DNA of 64,000 bases, from NCBI RefSeq assembly GCF_009857605.1, contig NZ_WWCT01000002.1, forward strand, positions 310,001-374,000. The letters are read 5' to 3'. Below, piece after piece: positions 9,331 to 18,364 of this stretch; within the stretch, counting starts at the first letter, position 1, and every line of letters begins with the position of its first letter. Origin of the DNA: Duganella levis. GTDB taxonomy: Bacteria; Pseudomonadota; Gammaproteobacteria; Burkholderiales; Burkholderiaceae_D. The translations under genes and the position numbers were made by a program. The notes beneath the pieces are model-generated. The model was not told the DNA's origin. It saw only the letters and a list, made by a program, of their open reading frames with translations, and did not search any database.

Positions 9331-10359
9331 TCAGGTCCGTTTGAAGTTGAGGAGGTTCTTGGGGCGCCAGCCTTCCGTGACGGTGCTGGCGCGTGTGATC
9401 AATTCGACCGGGGAGATTTTCTCCACCGGCTCGTCGTGCGGGCCGTTGAGCAGCATTTCCACGCCCAACGCGCCCAGCGCTTTTTTATCGATGCGCAGCG
9501 TGGTCAGGGGACGGTGTCCCAGCACGGCGGTCGAGATGTCGTCGAAGCCGACGATCGCAATGTCGTGCGGGACTTTCAATCCCCTGGCGATGCAGCAGCG
9601 CATTGCCACCAGCGCGGCGCTGTCGTTGTAGCAGAACACCGCGTCCGGCGGATGCGGCAGGTCCAGCAGCTGCTCCATCGCCTCCCACGCGCCGGTTTCC
9701 AGGTCCACGCCATCCGGCAGGCAGGCGTCTAGCCGTGGATCGGCCAGAATGCCTTCCTCGAACAGCGCCTGGCGGTAGCCGCGCGCGCGTTCGCGGATGG
9801 AGTAGTGGGCCAGCGGGCCGGAAATGAAGCCGATGCGCGTGCGGCCGGTGTCGATCAAATGCTTGGTGGCCAGGTAGCCGCCCATCATATTGTCCGGATT
9901 GACGGAGCTGTAGCCGCGCAGCTTCATATCGATCAGCACCAGCTGCTTGCCAGTCGAGCGCAGGGCGCTCAGCGTTTCCGGTTCGAAGAAACCGGCGCAG
10001 ACGATGCCGTCCGGCGCATGCATGCGTATCTGGTCGATCAGGCCATCGGCCGGTCCTACCGCCATAAACGACAGCACGATGCCCTGCTTGCGGCAGGCTT
10101 CCTCCGCGCCGTGCAGCACCGGCGAGTAGAACGGGCTGCTGGACGCCGTGTTGTGCTGGCGGTGCAGCAGAAAGGTGAGGCGGCGCAGGCGCTTGGGACG
10201 CAGTTTGCAAAAGTCGTAGCCCAGATCGCGCGCTGTTTCCAGCACCATCTGGCGGGTTGCTTCGGTCAGGCCGGGCTCATTTTTCAGTGCGCGTGAAATC
10301 GTCCCCGCCGATACGCCAGCGACCCGGGCGATATCCCTGATCGTGATGTTCGTGCCCAT
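9331..10359 (-). CDS. LacI-family transcriptional regulator
   Basis: The 342-residue protein opens with a LacI helix-turn-helix and hinge (ITIRDIARVAGVSAGTISRA, later ARDLGYDF), followed by a periplasmic-binding-protein-like sugar sensor domain with VIGFDDISTA near the end. It heads the leftward isomerase-kinase operon and is divergent from the permease/hydrolase operon. It is therefore the prime candidate to control both in response to mannose or a mannooligosaccharide. A strong GGAGGAG precedes the start by about 11 bases. Two 21-bp dyads lie in the divergent region and a third lies upstream of the TonB receptor gene that begins at 23076. Whether this protein binds them is inference. Confidence 0.92.
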   Translation of the reverse strand: MGTNITIRDIARVAGVSAGTISRALKNEPGLTEATRQMVLETARDLGYDFCKLRPKRLRRLTFLLHRQHNTASSSPFYSPVLHGAEEACRKQGIVLSFMAVGPADGLIDQIRMHAPDGIVCAGFFEPETLSALRSTGKQLVLIDMKLRGYSSVNPDNMMGGYLATKHLIDTGRTRIGFISGPLAHYSIRERARGYRQALFEEGILADPRLDACLPDGVDLETGAWEAMEQLLDLPHPPDAVFCYNDSAALVAMRCCIARGLKVPHDIAIVGFDDISTAVLGHRPLTTLRIDKKALGALGVEMLLNGPHDEPVEKISPVELITRASTVTEGWRPKNLLNFKRT

Positions 10360-10388
10360 TGTTATATGTCTCCTCCGGTGTGGATGCA

Positions 10389-10417
10389 GTCTTGCATAAG
10401 CGTCTATTGACGGTCAA
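10389..10417 (-). promoter_or_regulatory. Candidate promoter of the lacI - isomerase - kinase operon
   Basis: On the minus strand TTGACC (10417-10412) is followed after 17 bases by CAAGAC (10394-10389). The -10 match is weak. The -35 hexamer lies inside a perfect 11-bp palindrome, TTGAC-G-GTCAA (10407-10417), which could itself be a repressor site. A GTTTAG dyad ends 24 bases upstream. Confidence 0.45.
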
Positions 10418-10441
10418 ACGACACATCGAGTTCACCTTTGA

Positions 10442-10462
10442 GTTTAGCGCAATTTACTAAAC
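10442..10462. promoter_or_regulatory. Operator-like dyad 1, GTTTAG-N9-CTAAAC
   Basis: This is a perfect inverted repeat of 6-bp half-sites separated by 9 bases, lying on the lacI side of the divergent region. Together with dyad 2 it forms a larger symmetric block (10441-10541) in which AGTTTAG and ACTAAACAAGC are mirrored exactly. This suggests two dimers, or a DNA loop, between the divergent promoters. Confidence 0.75.
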
Positions 10463-10519
10463 AAGCAGGCTTTAGCCGCGCAGAGGCAGGCCAGGCCTGC
10501 GTCGCGCCCGTTCTGGCTT

Positions 10520-10540
10520 GTTTAGTGAAGAGGACTAAAC
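10520..10540. promoter_or_regulatory. Operator-like dyad 2, GTTTAG-N9-CTAAAC
   Basis: This is the second perfect copy of the dyad, centred 78 bp from the first. It ends 23 bases before the -35 hexamer of the permease operon, so its centre would be near -69 relative to the predicted transcript start. That is a usual position for an activator or for an upstream half of a repression loop. Confidence 0.75.
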
Positions 10541-10563
10541 TGCGACCAAATTACGCATGGTGT

Positions 10564-10592
10564 TTGACCGTGGGGCGGCCGGCATGCAGAAT
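10564..10592 (+). promoter_or_regulatory. Candidate sigma-70 promoter of the mannan operon
   Basis: TTGACC (10564-10569), a 17-base spacer and CAGAAT (10587-10592) lie 33 bases before the permease start codon. The downstream leader holds a GGAG ribosome site (10614-10617). Confidence 0.6.
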
Positions 10593-10625
10593 CTTTTCAA
10601 TAATATAAAAAACCTGGAGACATAG

Positions 10626-11900
10626 ATGGAACACGTTGCATCCGCAGCTGTGCGCCCGCACGGCCATACGGAGGGCGGGAATACCGTCCCGCTCATCATC
10701 ATTACGCTGTTGTTCTTCATGTGGGGGCTGCTGACCTCACTCAATGACGTGCTGATTCCCCACCTTAAATCGATCTACACGCTCAATTATGTGCAGGCCA
10801 TGCTGGTGCAGTTCTGCTTCTTCGGCGCCTACTTCATTGTGTCGCTGCCGGCCGGGATGCTGATCAAGAAGATCGGTTACCAGCGCGGCGCGGTGACTGG
10901 GTTGGTGATCGCAGCCGCCGGCTGCGCGCTGTTCTTCCCGGCCTCGATGAACGGCTACGCCTTGTTCCTGCTGGCGTTCTTCGTGCTGGCCAGCGGCATC
11001 ACCATTCTTCAGGTGGCAGCTAATCCCTATGTGACGGTGCTGGGCGAACCGGCCACCGCGTCCAGCCGCCTGACGCTGACGCAGGCCTTCAACTCGCTGG
11101 GCACGACGATTGCGCCGGCGCTGGGTGGCTTCCTGATCCTGACCGAAGGCGCGCCGGCCATCGCGGGCCTGGTCCGTTCCAAGGCGGAGGAGGCGGCTGC
11201 TGTGCAAGGACCGTACCTCGCGTTGGCCGCCGCGTTGCTGGCGCTGGCCGTATTGTTTGCGGTGGTGCGGCTGCCGAAGATCAGCCACGCCGGTGACGAC
11301 AGCGGCGCGGTATCGTCGGTGCAGACCGGCGTGCTGGCGCATCGCCATCTGCTGCTGGGTGCTATTGGCATCTTCCTGTACGTGGGCGGAGAAGTCAGCA
11401 TCGGCAGCTTCCTGATTAACTTCCTGGGAGAGGCCAATATCGCCGGCCTGTCCAACGGCGCTGCCGCGCACTACGTCAGCTACTACTGGGGCGGCGCCAT
11501 GGTCGGCCGTTTCATCGGCTTTGCCGTCATGCGCTATATCAGCCCGGGCAAAGCGCTGGCCTTCAATTCGGCCGCCTCCATCGCCCTGATCCTGCTGGCG
11601 ATCTTCGGCCACGGTCAGGTCGCCATGTGGTCCATCATCGCCGTGGGCCTGTTCAACTCCATCATGTTCCCGACCATCTTCAGCATGGCGCTGCACAAGC
11701 TGGGCAAGCAGACCGGCCAGGGCTCGGGCATCCTGTGCATGGCGATCGTCGGCGGCGCGCTGGTGCCGTTCGCGCAAGGACTGCTGGCGGACACCATTGG
11801 CCTGCAGCTGTCGTTCTTCGTGCCGGCCGCGTGTTATGTATTCATCCTGTATTTTGGCCTGAAGTACGCCGGCATGTATAACGATAAGGAGACGGTATGA
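10626..11900 (+). CDS. Sugar MFS permease, FucP/GluP family
   Basis: This 424-residue inner-membrane protein has about 12 predicted transmembrane segments. Family landmarks are [19 protein letters not shown] in TM1, [20 protein letters not shown] after TM2 and [13 protein letters not shown] in TM4, as in fucose, glucose/galactose and GlcNAc permeases. It would bring in monosaccharides by proton or sodium symport. The context (mannanase, alpha-galactosidase, mannose isomerase) points to mannose, possibly galactose or glucose as well. It is the first gene of the rightward operon and its stop overlaps the GH3 start by 4 bases. The start codon is supported by GGAG at a spacing of 8. Confidence 0.88.
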   Translation: MEHVASAAVRPHGHTEGGNTVPLIIITLLFFMWGLLTSLNDVLIPHLKSIYTLNYVQAMLVQFCFFGAYFIVSLPAGMLIKKIGYQRGAVTGLVIAAAGCALFFPASMNGYALFLLAFFVLASGITILQVAANPYVTVLGEPATASSRLTLTQAFNSLGTTIAPALGGFLILTEGAPAIAGLVRSKAEEAAAVQGPYLALAAALLALAVLFAVVRLPKISHAGDDSGAVSSVQTGVLAHRHLLLGAIGIFLYVGGEVSIGSFLINFLGEANIAGLSNGAAAHYVSYYWGGAMVGRFIGFAVMRYISPGKALAFNSAASIALILLAIFGHGQVAMWSIIAVGLFNSIMFPTIFSMALHKLGKQTGQGSGILCMAIVGGALVPFAQGLLADTIGLQLSFFVPAACYVFILYFGLKYAGMYNDKETV

Positions 11901-14089
11901 AGTTGAAAATGGCGATTGCGCTGGCGCTGGCGGCGATGTCGGCGCATGCGGCCGAACCATGGATGGACAAGTCGCTGAACGCCGACAAGCGCGCCGAACT
12001 CGCGCTCCAGGCGATGACGCAGCAGGAAAAGCTGAAGTGGGTGCTGGGCCACTTCGGTTCCGACTTCGGCAACAAGACCAAGAAGCATCCGGCCGCGCTG
12101 CCTTCCTCGGCCGGCTATATTGAAGGCGTGCCACGTCTCGGCTTGCCGGCGCTGTTTGAAACTGACGCCGGCCTTGGCGTCGCCACACAGGCGTCGAAGA
12201 CGCCGCGTGAACGCACCTCGCTGCCATCCGGCCTGGCCACCGCCGCGACGTGGGATCGCGACCTGGCCTACAAGGGCGGCGCGATGATCGGTTCTGAAGC
12301 GCGCGCTTCCGGCTTCAACGTCATGCTGGCCGGCGGCGTCAATCTGCTGCGTGAGCCGCGCAATGGCCGCAACTTTGAATATGCCGGTGAAGATCCTCTG
12401 CTGGCCGGCACCATGGTGGCGCAGCAGGTGCGCGGCATCCAGTCGAACAACATCATCGCCACCATGAAGCACTACGCCGTCAACGATCAGGAGACGGGGC
12501 GCTTCATTCTCGATGCGCGCATCGATGACGCCAGTAACCGCATGTCCGACCTGCTGGCCTTCCAGCTGCTGATGGAGCAGGCCGATCCCGGTTCGGTGAT
12601 GTGTTCCTACAATCGCCTGAACGGCGTGTACGCCTGCGAGAACGACTACCTGCTCAACCAGGTGCTGAAGAAGGACTGGGGTTATAAAGGCTATGTGATG
12701 ACCGACTGGGGCGCAACCCACAGCACGGTGGAATCAGCCAATGCAGGACTGGATCAGCAATCGGGCTGGGAGTTCGACAAGTCGCAATACTTCGGCGGTG
12801 CGCTGGAAGAAGCGGTGGCCAACGGCCACGTGCCGCAAGCGCGCCTGGACAACATGGTATTCCGCATCCTGCGCGCCATGTTCGACAAGGGTGTGGTGGA
12901 CAATCCGGTGGCTGAAGGCGGCAATATCAATTACGACGCCCACGCCCTGGTAAGCCGCGCCGACGCGGAAGACAGCATGGTGCTGCTGAAAAACGCCGGC
13001 GGCGTGCTGCCGCTGAAGGCCGGCATGAAGAAGATCGTCATCATCGGCGCACATGCGGATGTGGGCGTGCTGGCCGGCGGCGGTTCGTCGCTGGTGTATC
13101 CGATCGGCGGCAACGCTGTGCCGGGCATTGCTCCGACGTCGTGGCCGGGGCCTGTGGTGTATCACCCATCGTCGCCGCTGAAGGCGATTCAGGCGCGCGC
13201 GCCGGGCGCGCAGGTTGTCTACAACGATGGCAGCGATCCTGCCGCCGCCGCGCAAGCCGCCGCCGGCGCCGACGTGGTGCTGGTGTTCGCGCAGCAGTGG
13301 ATCGGCGAGGCGCTGGACGCCGTGTCGCTGGCGCTGCCGGACAATCAGGATGCGCTGATCGGTGCGGTGGCCAAGGCCAATCCGAAAACCGTGGTGGTGC
13401 TGGAGACGTCCGGTCCGGTGCTGATGCCGTGGGTCGATCAGGCGGCCGGTGTCGTGCAAGCGTGGTATCCGGGCACGCGCGGCGGCGAGGCGATTGCGCG
13501 CGTGCTGTTCGGAGAGGTCAATCCGTCCGGCCACTTGCCGACCACTTTCCCGGCGTCGGAAAGCCAGCTGCCGCGTCCCAAGCTGGATGGCGATCCAAAG
13601 AACGAGACCGTGCGCTTCACAGTCAACTATCATGAAGGCGCGGCGGTCGGCTACAAGTGGTTTGACCTCAAGGGCCTGAAGCCGTTGTTCCCGTTCGGTC
13701 ACGGCCTGTCGTACACGCAGTTTGCATATTCGGGACTGGCGTCCAGCCAGAAGGACGGCAAGCTGCAACTGAAGTTCAAGATCACCAACACCGGCGAGGT
13801 GAAGGGCAAGGATGTGCCGCAGTTGTACATCGCGCCGGTGAGCGCCAAGTGGGAAGCGCCGAAACGCCTGGCCGGCTGGGACAAGGTTGAACTGGCGCCG
13901 GGCGAAAGCAGGGAAGTCAGTGTCACCGTCGATCCGCGCCTGCTCGGCGTCTTCGACAGCAAGAGCAAGACCTGGCGTATCGCCAAGGGTGGTTACAAGG
14001 TGCTGCTGGCGCATGATGCCGCAGATGCCAAAGCCGCCAGCATCACTGTCCAACTTCCGCAGCGCACGCTGAACGTGGCAGGAAAATAA
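11897..14089 (+). CDS. Glycoside hydrolase family 3 protein (beta-glucosidase/beta-mannosidase type)
   Basis: This 730-residue exported enzyme has the signal peptide [19 protein letters not shown]. It has the complete three-domain GH3 layout: a barrel with the nucleophile motif [10 protein letters not shown] (Asp270), an alpha/beta sandwich ([20 protein letters not shown], about residues 375-395; QQWIGEALD about 470), and a C-terminal fibronectin III-like domain starting after the [10 protein letters not shown] motif. In this setting it would hydrolyse gluco- or mannooligosaccharides released by the GH5 enzyme. Which sugar is preferred cannot be read from the sequence. The gene overlaps the permease by 4 bases (ATGA). 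Confidence 0.9.
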   Translation: MKLKMAIALALAAMSAHAAEPWMDKSLNADKRAELALQAMTQQEKLKWVLGHFGSDFGNKTKKHPAALPSSAGYIEGVPRLGLPALFETDAGLGVATQASKTPRERTSLPSGLATAATWDRDLAYKGGAMIGSEARASGFNVMLAGGVNLLREPRNGRNFEYAGEDPLLAGTMVAQQVRGIQSNNIIATMKHYAVNDQETGRFILDARIDDASNRMSDLLAFQLLMEQADPGSVMCSYNRLNGVYACENDYLLNQVLKKDWGYKGYVMTDWGATHSTVESANAGLDQQSGWEFDKSQYFGGALEEAVANGHVPQARLDNMVFRILRAMFDKGVVDNPVAEGGNINYDAHALVSRADAEDSMVLLKNAGGVLPLKAGMKKIVIIGAHADVGVLAGGGSSLVYPIGGNAVPGIAPTSWPGPVVYHPSSPLKAIQARAPGAQVVYNDGSDPAAAAQAAAGADVVLVFAQQWIGEALDAVSLALPDNQDALIGAVAKANPKTVVVLETSGPVLMPWVDQAAGVVQAWYPGTRGGEAIARVLFGEVNPSGHLPTTFPASESQLPRPKLDGDPKNETVRFTVNYHEGAAVGYKWFDLKGLKPLFPFGHGLSYTQFAYSGLASSQKDGKLQLKFKITNTGEVKGKDVPQLYIAPVSAKWEAPKRLAGWDKVELAPGESREVSVTVDPRLLGVFDSKSKTWRIAKGGYKVLLAHDAADAKAASITVQLPQRTLNVAGK

Positions 14090-14105
14090 AACCAAGGAGC
14101 GAGAC

Positions 14106-15428
14106 TTGAAACAACTGTACAAATTCTGCGCGGCGGCATTGATGATCGGCGCCTGCGGCATCGTGGAAGCGGCGCCTGCCGCCAAGGGCGACTTCGTCAC
14201 CGTCAACAAGACCCACTTCGCCCGCAAGGGACAGGCTTATTACATCGTTGGCGCCAACTTCTGGTACGGCGGCTATCTGGGCGCGGCGGGCGGCGTGGGC
14301 GAACGCGCGCGCTTGCTGAAAGAGCTGGATAACATGAAGGCCATCGGCATCAACAACCTGCGCGTGCTGGCGGTGTCCGAGAAAACCGACATGAAGAGCG
14401 CCGTGCGTCCGGCCACCACCAATGCGCCGGGCCAGTATGACGAAGAGCTGCTGACAGGCCTCGACTTCCTGATGGCGGAAGTGGCCAAGCGTGATATGAC
14501 CGTGGTGCTTTACCTGAACAACTTCTGGCAGTGGTCGGGCGGCATGACGCAGTACCTGAACTGGTTTGAAGGCACGCCGGCGCTGGACCCGAACGTGACC
14601 AAGGATTACGACACCTATATGCAGAAGACGGCGGGCTTCTACCGCAACGCCGCCGCGCAGGCCGAGTACCGCAATGTGATCGCGAAAATTGTCAAGCGCG
14701 TGAATACCATCACCGGCAAGCCTTATGCCGAGGATACGCACATCATGTCGTGGCAGCTGGCGAATGAGCCGCGTCCCGGCAACGGCAATGCGACGCCGGA
14801 AGAGAAAGCGGTGTACGTCAAGTGGATCGACGACGTGGCGGGCTACATCCATAGCCTGGACCGGAATCACCTGGTCAGCAGCGGCAGCGAAGGGCTGGCA
14901 GGTTCGGCGCAGGACGCGCAGCTGTACCTCGACGCGCACCGCACCAAGAACATTGACTACCTGACCTATCACCTGTGGCCGAAAAACTGGAGCTGGTTCG
15001 ATTCCAACAACCCGACCGGCAGCTGGGACAACGCCATCACCAAGAGCCGCGACTATCTGAATTCGCATATCGAGCTGGCCAAGAAGCTGGGCAAGCCTAT
15101 CGTGCTGGAAGAATTTGGCCTGGACCGCGATGGTCCGTCGTTCAGCATCAAGTCCACCACGCACATCCGCGACCGCTTCTACCGCGAAGTATTCGAGATC
15201 GTCGCCACGCGCGCGCAGAAGGGCGACCCGATTGCCGGCTTCAATTTCTGGGCATGGGGCGGCGCCGGCCGCGCGGCCAATGCGGATTACTGGTGGAAGC
15301 CGGGTAACGACTTCGTCGGCGATCCGCCGCAGGAAGAGCAGGGCTTGTATTCGGTCTTTGATTCGGACGTGACGTCGCTGGTGCTGATCAAGGAATACGC
15401 CGACAAACTGCACGCGATCAAGCGATGA
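14106..15428 (+). CDS. Glycoside hydrolase family 5 endo-beta-1,4-mannanase
   Basis: The protein has 440 residues, starts at TTG (AAGGAG 7 bases upstream) and has the signal peptide MKQLYKFCAAALMIGACGIVEA. The fold is a GH5 barrel. The acid/base lies in WQLANEPRPG (Glu221), the nucleophile in IVLEEFGL (probably Glu336), and a conserved YHLWPKNW segment lies between them. The wording of these motifs fits the fungal/plant-like mannanase subfamily (GH5_7). It would cut the main chain of mannan or galactoglucomannan outside the cell or in the periplasm. It sits third in a tightly packed operon and overlaps the next gene by 4 bases. Confidence 0.88.
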   Translation: MKQLYKFCAAALMIGACGIVEAAPAAKGDFVTVNKTHFARKGQAYYIVGANFWYGGYLGAAGGVGERARLLKELDNMKAIGINNLRVLAVSEKTDMKSAVRPATTNAPGQYDEELLTGLDFLMAEVAKRDMTVVLYLNNFWQWSGGMTQYLNWFEGTPALDPNVTKDYDTYMQKTAGFYRNAAAQAEYRNVIAKIVKRVNTITGKPYAEDTHIMSWQLANEPRPGNGNATPEEKAVYVKWIDDVAGYIHSLDRNHLVSSGSEGLAGSAQDAQLYLDAHRTKNIDYLTYHLWPKNWSWFDSNNPTGSWDNAITKSRDYLNSHIELAKKLGKPIVLEEFGLDRDGPSFSIKSTTHIRDRFYREVFEIVATRAQKGDPIAGFNFWAWGGAGRAANADYWWKPGNDFVGDPPQEEQGLYSVFDSDVTSLVLIKEYADKLHAIKR

Positions 15429-17326
15429 AGCGCCTGCTGATCCTATTGGCGCTGCTGGTCGGCGCCAACGTCCACGCCCAGAAATTCGACGGGCTGGCCA
15501 ACACGCCGCAAATGGGCTGGAACAGCTGGAACTCGTTCGCCTGCGACATCAACGAACAACTGATCCGCGACACGGCGGACGCCATGGTCAAGCTGGGCCT
15601 CAAGGATGCGGGCTACCAGTACGTCAACATCGACGATTGCTGGCATGGTCAACGCGACAAGGATGGCTTCATTCATCCCGACCCGCAGCGCTTCCCCTCC
15701 GGGATGAAGGCGCTGGCCGACTATGTGCACAGCAAGGGCCTCAAGCTGGGCATCTACTCGGACGCCGGCGCCACCACCTGCGGCGGCAAGCCTGGCAGCC
15801 GTGGCCACGAGTACCAGGATGCGTTGACTTACGCCGCCTGGGGCATCGACTACGTCAAGTACGACTGGTGCGACAGCAAGGGCCTGAACCCGGTCGGCTC
15901 CTATACCACCATGCGCGACGCTATCCGTGCCGCCGGCCGGCCGATGTTGTTCAGCATGTGCGAGTGGGGCGACAACAAGCCGTGGGAATGGGCCAGGGAC
16001 ATCGGCCATTCGTGGCGCACCACCGCCGACATCTATCCATGCTGGGATTGCGAGCTGAGTCACGACTCGTTCTCGCGCCTGGGCGTGATGCGCATCCTCG
16101 ATAAGCAGGCCGGCTTGCGCAAGTACGCGGGGCCAGGCCACTGGAACGATATGGACATGCTGGAAGTCGGCATGGGCATGTCCGAGGACGAGGACCGCGC
16201 GCACTTTGCACTGTGGGCGATGCTGGCGTCGCCGCTCATCTTGGGCAATGACTTGCGCAAAATGCCGGAGTCCACGCGCCGCATCCTGGCCAACAAGGAC
16301 GTCATCGCGATCAGTCAGGACAAGGCAGGCATACAGGCGTGGAAGTTCCTGTCCACTGGTCAGCTGGAATACTGGGCCCGGCCGCTCGCGAACGGCGAAT
16401 GGGCGCTGCTGGTGCTGAATCGCGGCGAACAGGCGGTGACGCTGAACTACGACTGGAAGGCGCACAGCATCAACGATGACGTGAGCAAGCGCGAGGTAGA
16501 CTTCAACAAGGCGGTCTACAACTGGCGCGATGTCTGGGGCGGTAAGTCCGGCGACACCAGCCGCAAGCTGGATGCCAAACTGGCGCCGCATAGCGTGCTG
16601 TTGCTGCGTCTGAGCGCAGCCCAGACCAATGCCGCGCAGGCCGGAGCACAGGTAGCTGCGCTGGATGGCGGCGCCTGTGGCACCACGCCGGCGCCACGCC
16701 AGCGCGATTATCCGTGGATGTCGCGCGAACGCTGGCAGCAGACGTTCAAGGAAGATATCGCGGTAGCCGACAAGGGCGATGTAGACTTGTTGTTCATCGG
16801 CGACTCCATCACAGAGGGCTGGAATCAGAAGATCTTCACCAGCGCCTTTGACGGTTGGAAGACTGCCAACTTCGGCATCGGCGGCGACCACACCGGCAAT
16901 GTGTTGTGGCGCTTGCAGAACGGCCACGCGGAAAAGCTGCATCCGAAACTGGTGGTGCTGACCATCGGCGTTAACAACTTCGGCTTCTGCAGGGCGACGC
17001 CGGAACAGGCCTTCGATGGCGTCAAGCTGGTGGTGGAGCGGCTGCGGAATTTGTATCCCGATGCGCGTATCCTGCTCAATGCCGTGCTGCCGAATGGACA
17101 GTCGCCGCAAAGCATCGAGCGCACGCGCGTAGTGGCGTTGAACCGCATGGCCGCCACGCTGAACGACGGCCAACACGTGTTCTACCAGGACTACGGCCTG
17201 CACTTCCTGCAAGCGAACGGCGATATGTCGGCCGAGGTGATGGGCGATTTCCTGCATCCCACCGCCAAGGGCTACCAGATATGGGCTGACGCCATGCTGC
17301 CCGATGTCCGCAAGTTGATGGAGTAA
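15425..17326 (+). CDS. Fusion: GH27 alpha-galactosidase with C-terminal SGNH esterase domain
   Basis: This 633-residue exported protein (signal MKRLLILLALLVGANVHA) has two enzymes in one chain. Residues about 24-395 are a GH27 alpha-galactosidase: NTPQMGWNSWNSF, YVNIDDCW, nucleophile in DYVKYDWCDS (Asp147), and probable acid/base Asp202 in TTADIYPCW, followed by a short beta domain. Residues about 455-633 are an SGNH/GDSL hydrolase: LLFIGDSITEGW (Ser461), NFGIGGDHTGN, LTIGVNNFG and GDFLHPTAKGY (Asp608, His611). The pair would strip alpha-1,6-galactose and acetyl groups from galacto(gluco)mannan. All catalytic residues appear intact in both halves. No frameshift or stop separates them, so this is a real fusion. 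Confidence 0.92.
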   Translation: MKRLLILLALLVGANVHAQKFDGLANTPQMGWNSWNSFACDINEQLIRDTADAMVKLGLKDAGYQYVNIDDCWHGQRDKDGFIHPDPQRFPSGMKALADYVHSKGLKLGIYSDAGATTCGGKPGSRGHEYQDALTYAAWGIDYVKYDWCDSKGLNPVGSYTTMRDAIRAAGRPMLFSMCEWGDNKPWEWARDIGHSWRTTADIYPCWDCELSHDSFSRLGVMRILDKQAGLRKYAGPGHWNDMDMLEVGMGMSEDEDRAHFALWAMLASPLILGNDLRKMPESTRRILANKDVIAISQDKAGIQAWKFLSTGQLEYWARPLANGEWALLVLNRGEQAVTLNYDWKAHSINDDVSKREVDFNKAVYNWRDVWGGKSGDTSRKLDAKLAPHSVLLLRLSAAQTNAAQAGAQVAALDGGACGTTPAPRQRDYPWMSRERWQQTFKEDIAVADKGDVDLLFIGDSITEGWNQKIFTSAFDGWKTANFGIGGDHTGNVLWRLQNGHAEKLHPKLVVLTIGVNNFGFCRATPEQAFDGVKLVVERLRNLYPDARILLNAVLPNGQSPQSIERTRVVALNRMAATLNDGQHVFYQDYGLHFLQANGDMSAEVMGDFLHPTAKGYQIWADAMLPDVRKLME

Positions 17327-17329
17327 GCG

Positions 17330-18364
17330 ATGCGCTGGTTTTCCCTTGTTTTGCTGGTCGCCGCGCAGATGGCCGGCGCCGCTACCATACCCGCCAACGA
17401 TTCGCATGTCGCAGTCATGGGCCGCGCGCAGGCAGGCGAGGGTGGCGGCGTGCGTTTCAGCTATCCTGGCGTGAGCTTTTATGTGAACTTTAACGGCACG
17501 CGCCTGAGCGCCAAGGTGCTGGCCAGTGGCGAATCCAACTATATGGACGTGTTGGTCGACGGCGTCGCGCGCAAGCTGCATATGCAAGAGGGCCGGCAGA
17601 CGCTGACCTTGGCGGAGAACCTGGCGCCCGGCCCGCATGCGGTGGAAATCGTTAACCGCACCGAAACCTGGCAAGGCACCGCCACACTGCTGAACTTCGA
17701 GACCGATGGCACATGGCTCGCGCCGCCGCAGCTGCCGGCGCGCAAGCTGCTGTTGTTGGGCGACTCCGTCACCTGCGGCGCGGCCATTGACCGCGTTCCG
17801 GGCGACGACAAAGGCGCGGCGTCGGCCAACCCGCGTGCATCCTATGGCATGCTGATGGCGCAACAGCTTAAAGCGCAGGTGCAACTGGTGTGTTACGGCG
17901 GACGTGGCCTGATACGCACCTGGGAAGGTAAGACCAATGAACTGAACCTGGCCGAGTATTACGGCATGGCGCTGCCCACGCAGCCGATTGGCGTGCCATG
18001 GGACCAGCGCAACTACCGGCCGGACGCCATCGTGGTCGCCATCGGCACCAACGATATGACCACCGGCATACCCGAGCGCGAGCCGTATGTGTCAGCTTAC
18101 GTATCACTGGTGCGCACGCTGCTGGATGATCATCCGCAGGCGCAGATCATGCTGACCGAAGGCGGTATCCTGACCGGCGAAAAGCAGGCAGCGCTACGCG
18201 GCTATATCGAGGAAACGGTGCGCCGCACCGGCAGCCCGCGCGTGCATGCGATCAAATCGACCGGCTATCCGGGCGATGACAAGAACGGCCATCCGACGCG
18301 GGAGCAGAACGTCAGCATCGTCAACGACCTGCTGCCGCAAGTGCGCGCGGTTATGCGCTGGTGA
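17330..18364 (+). CDS. CE2-like SGNH carbohydrate acetylesterase
   Basis: This 344-residue exported protein (signal MRWFSLVLLVAAQMAGA) has an N-terminal beta-sandwich (about residues 25-130, VRFSYPGVSFYVNFNGTRLS) and a C-terminal SGNH domain. The domain order and motifs (LLLLGDSVTCG with Ser146, VCYGGRGL, VVAIGTNDMT, and His321 in KNGHPTREQN) match carbohydrate esterase family 2, which deacetylates xylan and glucomannan. It is the last gene of the mannan operon, 3 bases after the GH27 fusion. Its 3' end overlaps lrgB on the other strand by 14 bases, so no terminator separates them. Confidence 0.85.
   Translation: MRWFSLVLLVAAQMAGAATIPANDSHVAVMGRAQAGEGGGVRFSYPGVSFYVNFNGTRLSAKVLASGESNYMDVLVDGVARKLHMQEGRQTLTLAENLAPGPHAVEIVNRTETWQGTATLLNFETDGTWLAPPQLPARKLLLLGDSVTCGAAIDRVPGDDKGAASANPRASYGMLMAQQLKAQVQLVCYGGRGLIRTWEGKTNELNLAEYYGMALPTQPIGVPWDQRNYRPDAIVVAIGTNDMTTGIPEREPYVSAYVSLVRTLLDDHPQAQIMLTEGGILTGEKQAALRGYIEETVRRTGSPRVHAIKSTGYPGDDKNGHPTREQNVSIVNDLLPQVRAVMRW

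Noticed and set aside
15443..17884. An 813-codon open frame antisense to the GH27 fusion gene
   Set aside because: It has no signal, domain or ribosome site and covers two well-supported genes on the plus strand.
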